Below are positions 58,051 to 64,000 of a stretch of 64,000 nucleotides of DNA, one piece after another. The notes beneath the pieces are model-generated. The model had not been told where the DNA came from and ran no database searches. It was given only the letters and a program-made list of their open reading frames with translations. This stretch comes from Aeromicrobium ginsengisoli (GTDB lineage Bacteria > Actinomycetota > Actinomycetes > Propionibacteriales > Nocardioidaceae): the NCBI RefSeq assembly GCF_004134905.2, contig NZ_SDPQ02000001.1:1240001-1304000 (forward strand), in the 5' to 3' direction. The position numbers were made by a program, and so were the translations under genes. Every line of letters starts with the position of its first letter. The first letter of the stretch is position 1.

Positions 58051-59028
58051 TCAGTTCTTGAACAGCGAGGTGACGGAGCCTTCTTCGAAGACGGCTGCCG
58101 TCGCCTGGGCGAGCAGCGGGGCGATCGACAGCACCGTGAGCTTGTCGAAGCGCTGGTCATCGGCGATCGGCAGCGTGTTGGTCACGATGACCTCGCATGC
58201 CGTCGAGTTCTTGAGCCGGTCGACGGCCGGCCCGGAGAACACCGCGTGCGTCGCGACGATCACGACGTCCTCGGCACCGTCGGCCATGAGCGCCTCGGCG
58301 GCCTGGACGATCGTGCCGCCAGTGTCGATGAGGTCGTCGACCAGGATGCAGACCCGGCCCTCGACATCACCGACGACGCGGTTGGCCTTGGACTCGTTGG
58401 GCTTGCGGGGGTCGCGGGTCTTGTGGATGAACGCCAGCGGGGCCCCGGCCAGCGCAGCGGCCCACGACTCGGCGACCTTGATGCGACCCGCGTCGGGCGA
58501 CACGACGGCGAGCGGCTTCTTGCCGTACTTCTTCTTGACGTGGCGGGTCAGGATCGGCATCGCCAGGAGGTGGTCGACCGGGCCGTCGAAGAAGCCCTGG
58601 ATCTGGGCGGTGTGCAGGTCGACCGTCATGAGGCGGTCGGCGCCGGCGGCCAGGAACAGGTCTGCCATGAGGCGCGCCGAGATGGGCTCGCGCCCGAGGT
58701 GCTTCTTGTCCTGCCGGGCGTAGCCGTAGAACGGCAGGATCACCGTGATGCGCTTGGCCGAGGCGCGCTTGAGCGCGTCGATCATGATGAGCTGCTCCAT
58801 GATCGCCTCGTTGATCGGCGCGGCATGGCTCTGCAGCACGAACGCGTCGCAGCCGCGCACGGACTCGTCGAAGCGTACGTAGATCTCGCCGTTGGCGAAG
58901 TCGTAGGCCGTCGTCGGGACGACCTCGATCTCGAGGAGGTCGGCCACCTCCTGCGCCAGCGTCGGGTGCGATCGCCCGGAGAACAGCAGCATGTTCCGGG
59001 TGGGCGTGCGTTTGGACAGGCTACTCAC
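58051..59028 (-). CDS. prs: Ribose-phosphate pyrophosphokinase
   Basis: 325 residues. Makes PRPP from ribose 5-phosphate and ATP. Motifs: MLLFSGRSHPTLAQEVA, FANGEIYVRF, the ATP loop PFYGYARQDKKH, the PRPP loop LVDDLIDTGGT, and GADRLMTVDLHTAQIQGFF. GTG start at 59028 behind AGGAGA, overlapping the glmU stop (GTGAGTAG). The N-terminal extension SSLSKRTPTRN before the core is usual in actinobacteria. Confidence 0.95.
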   Translation of the reverse strand: MSSLSKRTPTRNMLLFSGRSHPTLAQEVADLLEIEVVPTTAYDFANGEIYVRFDESVRGCDAFVLQSHAAPINEAIMEQLIMIDALKRASAKRITVILPFYGYARQDKKHLGREPISARLMADLFLAAGADRLMTVDLHTAQIQGFFDGPVDHLLAMPILTRHVKKKYGKKPLAVVSPDAGRIKVAESWAAALAGAPLAFIHKTRDPRKPNESKANRVVGDVEGRVCILVDDLIDTGGTIVQAAEALMADGAEDVVIVATHAVFSGPAVDRLKNSTACEVIVTNTLPIADDQRFDKLTVLSIAPLLAQATAAVFEEGSVTSLFKN

Positions 59029-60484
59029 CGGAGGTCTCCTCTGCCGCGTGGTCCTGCGCCGCGCGGGCGGCACGGGCGGATGCGGTGTCCGGACGTTTGT
59101 CGGCCACCCACCCCTCAATGTTCCTCTGTGCACCGGCACTGACGGCCAGCGCCCCCGGTGGTACGTCCTCGCGAATCGTCGAACCGGCTCCCGTGAACGC
59201 CCCGTCGCCGACCGTGACCGGGGCGACGAACGTGTTGTTGGAGCTGGTCTTGGCGTGCTTGCCGATCGTGGAGCGGTGCTTGTTGACGCCGTCGTAGTTG
59301 GCGAAGATCGTGCCGGCACCGATGTTGGCGCCCTCGCCGATCTCGGCGTCACCGACGTAGGTCAGGTGCGGCACCTTGGCGCCCTCGCCGATCGTCGAGT
59401 TCTTGACCTCGACGAACGTGCCGATCTTGCCGCGCGCGCCGAGCTCGGCGCCGGGCCGCAGATAGGCATACGGGCCGACCGTGGCCTCGTCGCCGATCAC
59501 CGCATCGGAGCCGTGCGTACGTACGACGGTCGCGCCGGTGCCGACCTCGATGTTGCGCAGCGTCGTGTCGGGTCCGATCGTGGCGCCCCGGGCCACGGCG
59601 GTGGCGCCGAGGAGCTGTGTGCCGGGCAGGATCGTGACGTCGGGCTCGAGCGTGACGGCCGAGTCGATCCACGTCGTGGCCGGGTCGACGATCGTGACGC
59701 CCTCGGCCATCCAGTGCGCCGTGATGCGGCGGTTGAGCTCGGCGCCGAGCCGGGCCAGCTGGGCCCGGTCGTTGACGCCTTCGGTCTGCCAGACGTCCTC
59801 GAGGACGTGCGCCCCGACCGGGCGTCCCTCGGCGACCGCCTTGCCGACGATGTCGGTGAGGTAGAGCTCGCCCTGCGCGTTGTCGGTCTCGAGCCGGGCC
59901 ACCGCCGCGGTGAGGAACCCGCCGTCGACGACGAGGATTCCGCTGTTGATCTCGCGCACCGCCCGCTCGTCGTCGGACGCGTCCTTGTGCTCGCGGATGG
60001 CCGTGACCGCGCCGTCGGGACCCCGCAGGATGCGGCCGTAGCCGGTGGGGTCGTCGACCTCGGCGGTCAGGATCGTGACGGTGTGGCCCGCGGCGCGATG
60101 GCTGACGAGCAGCTCGGCGAGCGTCTGCGCCGACAGCAGCGGCACGTCGGCGTAGGTGACGATGACCGTGCCGTCGGGCGCGCTGTCGAGGGACTCGAGC
60201 GCGACGTGGACCGCGTGGCCCGTGCCGTTCTGCTGCTCCTGCACGGCCTGGACGATCGAGGGGTCGTAGGCCGTGATGGCCTCGGACACCTGCTCGCGGT
60301 CGTGGCCGACGACGGCGACCGTCGTGTGCACGCCAGCGCCGGCGACGGCGACCAGGGCGTGCTCGAGCATCGTCCGCCCGGCGATCTCGTGCAGGACCTT
60401 GGCACGCGCGGACTTCATCCGCGTGCCCGCTCCTGCTGCCAGCACGATCGCCGTCACTCGATCCTGATTGGGGCTCGTGCTCAC
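59021..60484 (-). CDS. glmU: Bifunctional UDP-N-acetylglucosamine pyrophosphorylase / GlcN-1-P acetyltransferase
   Basis: 487 residues. N-terminal uridyltransferase (IVLAAGAGTRMKSARAKVLHEIAG) and C-terminal left-handed beta-helix acetyltransferase with hexapeptide repeats (FVEVKNSTIGEGAKVPHLTY, NYDGVNKHRSTIG). Produces UDP-GlcNAc for peptidoglycan. GTG start behind AAGGAG. Co-directional with tRNA-Gln upstream and prs downstream. Confidence 0.95.
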   Translation of the reverse strand: MSTSPNQDRVTAIVLAAGAGTRMKSARAKVLHEIAGRTMLEHALVAVAGAGVHTTVAVVGHDREQVSEAITAYDPSIVQAVQEQQNGTGHAVHVALESLDSAPDGTVIVTYADVPLLSAQTLAELLVSHRAAGHTVTILTAEVDDPTGYGRILRGPDGAVTAIREHKDASDDERAVREINSGILVVDGGFLTAAVARLETDNAQGELYLTDIVGKAVAEGRPVGAHVLEDVWQTEGVNDRAQLARLGAELNRRITAHWMAEGVTIVDPATTWIDSAVTLEPDVTILPGTQLLGATAVARGATIGPDTTLRNIEVGTGATVVRTHGSDAVIGDEATVGPYAYLRPGAELGARGKIGTFVEVKNSTIGEGAKVPHLTYVGDAEIGEGANIGAGTIFANYDGVNKHRSTIGKHAKTSSNNTFVAPVTVGDGAFTGAGSTIREDVPPGALAVSAGAQRNIEGWVADKRPDTASARAARAAQDHAAEETSGE

Positions 60485-60513
60485 CAGACTCCTTCATCGA
60501 CGGACCTTGCTGG

Positions 60514-60592
60514 CTCCCCGGGTAGGAGTCGAACCTACGTCGCTTGTCCGCATTCAAAGTGCGGCGGGCCCTGCCGGCAGACCAACCGGGGA
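60514..60592 (-). tRNA. tRNA-Gln (anticodon UUG)
   Basis: Acceptor TCCCCGG/CCGGGGA (60586-60592 with 60515-60521), discriminator G at 60514, anticodon stem CCGCA/TGCGG with loop CTTTGAA (anticodon TTG), T-arm GTAGG-TTCGACT-CCTAC. No encoded CCA. The variable region ACAAGCGAC is nine bases, longer than the usual five, and the D-arm lacks a clear A14, so this is an atypical body. It stands 30 bp before glmU, a position known for tRNA-Gln in actinobacteria. Confidence 0.78.
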
Positions 60593-60635
60593 TTGTCCCG
60601 TCACCGGGACTGCAGCAGCCCCAAGGCTACCGGAG

Positions 60636-61406
60636 TCAGGCTGCGCGACGGGCGACGGCGAACGTACGGCTGAACGGCAGCACCGTGCCCCACGGCTGGG
60701 TGGGATAGGCCTCGCGCAGAGCGGCTTTGTACGCGGCCACGAACTCCTCGCGCACACCGTCCGGCAACGCCTGCAGGATCGGCCGCGCTCCGGTGCCGGA
60801 GATCCAGTCGAACACCGGATCGGCGCCCTGCAGGACGTGGAGGTAGGTCGTCTCCCACGCATCGGTCGCCCAACCCAGGCTGGTGAACAGGTCGAGGTAG
60901 GCCTCAGCGTGCGTCCCGCGGTCGGCGTGGAGCCCTTCGGTGTGCTCGCCGTATGGCGGCCGCGACGAGATCTCGTGCAGCAGGCGGTGGCTCGGGGCGT
61001 CGTAGTTGCACGGCACCTGGAGGGCGAACGTGCCGCCCGGGGCGACGAGGTCGGTGAGCCGCCGGATCACGGCGAGCTGGTCGGGCACCCACTGGAAGAG
61101 CGCGTTCGACACGATCAGGTCGACGGGCTCCGCGGTGGTCCACGCGGCCACGTCGGCCAGCTCGTACGTCGTCCGGTCGTCACGGTGATCGGCGTCGGCC
61201 TTGTCGATCATGTCCGGCGAGGAGTCGACCCCGTGGATCGTCGCCTCGGGCCAGCGTGTGCGGAGCACGGCCGTCAGGTGGCCCGGACCGCAGCCGAGGT
61301 CGACGATCGTCGACGGCGTGCCCTGCACGCGGGCGACGAGATCGACGAAGGGCCGGGAGCGGTCGTCGGCGAACTGCAGGTAGCGGTCGGGGTCCCAGGT
61401 CGTCAT
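60636..61406 (-). CDS. tam: Trans-aconitate 2-methyltransferase
   Basis: 256 residues. SAM-dependent methyltransferase with motif I VDLGCGPGHLTAVL, WDPDRYLQFADDRSRPFVDLV at the N-terminus and VSNALFQWVPDQL, a combination typical of Tam. It methylates trans-aconitate, an inhibitor formed from cis-aconitate. ATG 61406 has TACGGT 7 nt upstream and a perfect -35 TTGACA at 17-bp spacing that lies inside a MarR-type operator. Confidence 0.88.
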   Translation of the reverse strand: MTTWDPDRYLQFADDRSRPFVDLVARVQGTPSTIVDLGCGPGHLTAVLRTRWPEATIHGVDSSPDMIDKADADHRDDRTTYELADVAAWTTAEPVDLIVSNALFQWVPDQLAVIRRLTDLVAPGGTFALQVPCNYDAPSHRLLHEISSRPPYGEHTEGLHADRGTHAEAYLDLFTSLGWATDAWETTYLHVLQGADPVFDWISGTGARPILQALPDGVREEFVAAYKAALREAYPTQPWGTVLPFSRTFAVARRAA

Positions 61407-61428
61407 GTCTCCGACCGTACGACGCACT

Positions 61429-61459
61429 TATCTTGATGTCAAGATACTTGACGTCAAGC
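61429..61459. promoter_or_regulatory. Two MarR-type palindromes over the tam promoter
   Basis: TATCTTGA-TG-TCAAGATA (61429-61446) and CTTGACGTCAAG (61448-61459). The first covers the tam -35 TTGACA (61437-61442, minus strand). The same TCAAGA/TCTTGA word recurs at the marR promoter (62829-62841). Confidence 0.62.
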
Positions 61460-62794
61460 GTTGAGGCGCTCCAGCTGGCCCGCCAGGGACATCAGCAGTG
61501 CGTCGGCGCCCCGCGTCGCGATGAGCTGCACCGCGAGCGGCAGCCGCTCGTCCGTCACGCCGGCCGGCATCGACACGGCGGGGACGCCGGCGTGGTTCCA
61601 CTGGGCCGTGTAGGGATAGAACGCGTTCATCGAGAGCACTGTCGCGAGCGCACCCGTGCCGCGCCAGTGCTCGACCTCGATCGCGGGGCCCGACATGACC
61701 GGCGTCAGCAACACGTCGACGCCGAGATCCCGGTGGACCTTGTCGCCCCACGAGCGGCCCTGTCGCTTGGCCCAGTCGACCGACCTGCGACCGAACGGGC
61801 GGCCCAGGCGCGCGATGCCTTTCGTACGCTGCTCGAGCCGGCCCGGGTCGTCGGAGTCGTCGGCACTGTCACGGATGCCGGCGAGGTAGCGGACCGTCAG
61901 GGCCTTGGAGTCGAGCGTGTAGGGGATCTTGACCTCGGTCACGGTGTGTCCCGCGGCCCGCAGCTGTTCGGCCGTACGCTCGACCGCTGCGCGTACACGG
62001 GGATCCAGCGGCCTGGCCTTGGTCGCCGCGGCGGCGCTGAACGACATGCCGATGCGCAAGGGCGCCGGATCGGCCGCCGCCGCAACGACGAGTGACGTGC
62101 CGAACGTGCCGAACGCGTCGAGGAACAGCGCGCTGTCGGCGACCCTGGCGGCGAGGCAGCCCTGGGTCGACAGGTCGTGCCAGCCGCCCGAGCTCGGCAT
62201 CGTGCCCTGGGTCGGCTTGAACCCGACGAGCCCGCAACACGCCGCCGGGATGCGGATCGACCCGGCACCGTCCGAGGCGGTCGCGATGCCGACGGCACCC
62301 GCAGCGACCAGGGCTGCGGAGCCGCCTGAGGAGCCGCCGGACGTGTGGGCGAGGTTGAGCGGGTTGCGGGTGATGCCGTGGGCCGCGGACTCGGTGAAGC
62401 CGAAGATCGCGAGCTCGGGCAGCGCCGACTTGGCGACGACGACCATGCCGGCCGCCTTGAGGGCCGCGACCAGCTCGGCGTCGTGGCCAGCCGGCATCAC
62501 CATCGCCTTGCTGCCCTTGCCGGTCACCGTGCCGCCGATGTCGAGGTCGTCCTTGACCGCGATCGGTACGCCCAGCAGCGGCCCGCTCTCCCCTGCCGCC
62601 CGGCGGCGATCGGCCTCATCGGCCGCGGCGAGGGCCTCGTCGGCGTAGACCGCGACGGCGGCATTGATCGCCGGGTTCTCCCGGTCGATCGCGTCGAGGG
62701 TCGCCTGGGTGAGCTGCCGCGAGGTGAGCTCGCCGGACGCAAGGAGCTCGCCCTGTCGTGTCGGTCCGGCAGCAACGGCCCCGGCAGGAGTCAT
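61454..62794 (-). CDS. Amidase signature family protein
   Basis: 446 residues. Ser-Ser-Lys amidase: catalytic Lys in GVPIAVKDDLD, the Gly/Ser-rich signature AHTSGGSSGGSAALVAAG with both serines, and DGAGSIRIPAACCGLVGFKPTQG. Hydrolyses an amide; substrate unknown. TACGCT (62801-62806) lies 6 nt before the ATG, leaderless. Its stop lies within the second MarR palindrome upstream of tam. Divergent from marR. Confidence 0.9.
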   Translation of the reverse strand: MTPAGAVAAGPTRQGELLASGELTSRQLTQATLDAIDRENPAINAAVAVYADEALAAADEADRRRAAGESGPLLGVPIAVKDDLDIGGTVTGKGSKAMVMPAGHDAELVAALKAAGMVVVAKSALPELAIFGFTESAAHGITRNPLNLAHTSGGSSGGSAALVAAGAVGIATASDGAGSIRIPAACCGLVGFKPTQGTMPSSGGWHDLSTQGCLAARVADSALFLDAFGTFGTSLVVAAAADPAPLRIGMSFSAAAATKARPLDPRVRAAVERTAEQLRAAGHTVTEVKIPYTLDSKALTVRYLAGIRDSADDSDDPGRLEQRTKGIARLGRPFGRRSVDWAKRQGRSWGDKVHRDLGVDVLLTPVMSGPAIEVEHWRGTGALATVLSMNAFYPYTAQWNHAGVPAVSMPAGVTDERLPLAVQLIATRGADALLMSLAGQLERLNA

Positions 62795-62828
62795 GCCGAG
62801 AGCGTAGTCATGATCAACAATCTCTACA

Positions 62829-62841
62829 TCAAGAATCTTGA
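62829..62841. promoter_or_regulatory. MarR operator between amidase and marR
   Basis: TCAAGA-A-TCTTGA, a perfect 13-bp palindrome just upstream of the marR -10 TAGGAT (62847-62852). It also lies upstream of the amidase -10, so it can control both. Confidence 0.62.
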
Positions 62842-62858
62842 CGAACTAGGATGGGCGT

Positions 62859-63347
62859 GTGGAAGACGACGTCGATCGGTTGATCGCAGCGTGGCAGCGG
62901 GAACGTCCCGACATGGACGTCTCACCCATGCACGTGCTGAGCCGGGTCACCCGGCTCGCGCTTCACCTCGACCGTGCCCGCAAGCAGGCGTTCGCCGACC
63001 ACGACCTGGAGCCGTCGGAGTTCGACGTGCTCTCGGCCCTGCGCCGTGCCGGCAAGCCCTATCAGCTCTCGCCCGGCCAGCTCGTCCACGAGACGCTCGT
63101 GACCAGCGGCACCATGACCAACCGCGTCGACCGGCTGGTGGGCAAGGGCCTGGTCGAGCGGCTCCCGGACCCGGCCGACCGTCGAGGCGTCCAGGTCAGG
63201 CTCACCACGTCGGGCAAGAATGCCGTCGACGGAGCGCTCGATGCCTTGCTGGGACACGAGCAGAAGCTCCTCGCCGGGTTGTCGGCCGACGAGGCCACGG
63301 CACTGGCCGGTGCCCTGCGTACGCTCTCGGTGCCCTTCGACCGCTGA
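62859..63347 (+). CDS. MarR family transcriptional regulator
   Basis: 162 residues. Winged HTH: FDVLSALRRAGKPYQLSPGQL, TSGTMTNRVDRLVGKGLVERLPDPADRRGVQVRLT, then the dimerisation helix. GTG start with TAGGAT 6 nt upstream, leaderless. Divergent from the amidase; shared palindromes suggest autoregulation and control of the amidase and tam genes. Ligand unknown, presumably an aromatic or amide compound. Confidence 0.88.
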   Translation: MEDDVDRLIAAWQRERPDMDVSPMHVLSRVTRLALHLDRARKQAFADHDLEPSEFDVLSALRRAGKPYQLSPGQLVHETLVTSGTMTNRVDRLVGKGLVERLPDPADRRGVQVRLTTSGKNAVDGALDALLGHEQKLLAGLSADEATALAGALRTLSVPFDR

Positions 63348-63357
63348 GCGCCAGAGA

Positions 63358-63621
63358 TCAGTGGCCGGGGATGACGCCTTCCTGGACCGGGATCAGCTGA
63401 TCGGCGAGCAACCCGTGCGCCTCGCGGTGCACGCGCTCGGCCGACTCGGCATCGGGCGCGTCGACGAGGCAGAACACCTTGCCGGAGTCCTCGTCGAACC
63501 AGTACTGCTTGTAGTCGACGCCGTACTGGCCCTGGATCTCGAGATCCTTGGCGTGCGCGCCTGCGACGGCGTCAGCGGTGAGTCCTTCGACCTTGTTGTG
63601 GACATCCATGAACAGTGCCAT
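63358..63621 (-). CDS. DUF4242 / SCO4226-type small metal-binding protein
   Basis: 87 residues. A dimeric alpha/beta barrel fold like the nickel-binding SCO4226 protein of Streptomyces: MALFMDVHNKVEGLT, VDYKQYWFDEDSGKVFCLVDAP and HREAHGLLADQLIPVQEG. His and Glu residues could bind metal. AAGGAG precedes the ATG. Role unknown. Confidence 0.82.
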   Translation of the reverse strand: MALFMDVHNKVEGLTADAVAGAHAKDLEIQGQYGVDYKQYWFDEDSGKVFCLVDAPDAESAERVHREAHGLLADQLIPVQEGVIPGH

Positions 63622-63768
63622 CGGAGTTCTCCTTCGGTGAATGAGTCACCCACCATCGTGCGCCTGCGGCCCGCCCGAGGGACATGGCTCGGAAGAACCA
63701 GCCCGTACGTGTGTCCGTGGGCGCGAAGCGTGGTCGGGCGACCGCGCTGCGCCGCCTAGACTTCTCCG

Positions 63769-64000
63769 GTGGCACATCTCCTCGGCGTCGAGTCCATCGC
63801 GCTCGACTTCCCGACCAAGACCGTCTTCGAGTCCGTGACGATCGGCATCGACGAGGGCGACCGGATCGGCATCGTCGGTCGCAACGGCGACGGCAAGTCG
63901 ACGCTCCTGCGCATCCTCGCCGGCCGCATGGAGCCCGACTCCGGCCGCGTGACGACCCGCGGCGGCGTGCACATCGGGATGCTCGACCAGACCGACACCC
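63769..64000 (+). CDS. ABC-F family ATPase (partial, 5' end only)
   Basis: First 77 codons before the window ends. HLLGVESIALDFPTKTVFE and the Walker A GRNGDGKST, followed by LAGRMEPDSGRVTTRGGVHI, are typical of ribosome-associated ABC-F proteins (Uup/EttA-like), not membrane transporters. GTG start with TAGACT (63757-63762) 6 nt upstream, leaderless. Confidence 0.82.
   Translation, partial: MAHLLGVESIALDFPTKTVFESVTIGIDEGDRIGIVGRNGDGKSTLLRILAGRMEPDSGRVTTRGGVHIGMLDQTDT

Noticed and set aside
57927-58160. Short Ser/Arg-rich open frame between rplY and prs
   Set aside because: It overlaps prs antisense/other frame, has no ribosome site and no family resemblance.

Overview
The window is about 70% GC, dense with short overlapping genes, and reads as the chromosome of a high-GC Gram-positive actinobacterium. 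The block mfd-mazG-eno-ftsB-DUF501-ppx with pth-rplY-prs-glmU-tRNA-Gln, the rhaI/bifunctional RhaD route, leaderless genes with a TANNNT -10 box 6-7 nt before the start codon, and intergenic palindromes of the TGAGC(T/C)TGTCG type all fit. I infer Propionibacteriales, most likely an Aeromicrobium/Nocardioides-like member of Nocardioidaceae. The genus is a guess. There is no rRNA, CRISPR array, transposase, integrase or prophage.

Layout. (1) 1-8,600 is a mixed oxidoreductase/regulator stretch: a cysteine dioxygenase (cut by the window edge) divergent from LysR; a mismatch-type uracil-DNA glycosylase; SDR plus HxlR divergent from an NmrA-like reductase; a VOC protein; a CYP102-like heme-domain P450 divergent from TetR. 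(2) 8,600-13,220 holds an ABC exporter behind a SoxR box, pirin, a tyrosine phosphatase and a GDSL hydrolase. (3) 13,220-19,900 holds a palindrome array, a Bax inhibitor-like protein, a PadR/HAAS pair, the fdhD-DUF6457-mobA-DinB cluster divergent from trmB, and small genes. (4) 19,960-22,414 holds a GDSL hydrolase, an aldo/keto reductase, an odd class-I tRNA with anticodon UAA, and a small membrane protein. (5) 22,415-41,830 is an L-rhamnose regulon.

The rhamnose regulon is a 12-kb operon, rhaT-rhaP-rhaQ-rhaS-rhaM-rhaI-rhaDE-rhaB-hydroxyacid dehydrogenase-lldD, read leftward. It is divergent from its LacI regulator, with a 1938-residue secreted GH78 alpha-L-rhamnosidase and a stand-alone LuxR-type HTH gene to the right. 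The enzyme set takes rhamnosides outside the cell to DHAP plus L-lactaldehyde, then L-lactate, then pyruvate. Four 16-bp LacI-type operators are paired with CRP-type sites (TGTGA-N6-TCACA) at these promoters.

(6) 41,843-46,624 holds ppx, then dctA divergent from a DcuS/DcuR-like two-component system, with two more CRP-type sites between them. (7) 46,614-60,592 is the conserved housekeeping block: DUF501, ftsB, eno, mazG, a SurA-like lipoprotein, a disrupted amino-acid permease, mfd, pth, rplY, prs, glmU and tRNA-Gln. (8) 60,636-64,000 holds a trans-aconitate methyltransferase and an amidase divergent from MarR, with shared TCAAGA/TCTTGA operators, then a DUF4242 protein and the start of an ABC-F ATPase.

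Main points for follow-up: the dual LacI/CRP code of the rhamnose regulon; the SoxR box with its 19-bp promoter spacer; one 7-bp symmetric -10 shared by two divergent leaderless genes; two homologous 82-bp intergenic repeats; a palindromic repeat translated in-frame inside Mfd; the class-I tRNA(UAA); and a permease gene with two inactivating lesions.
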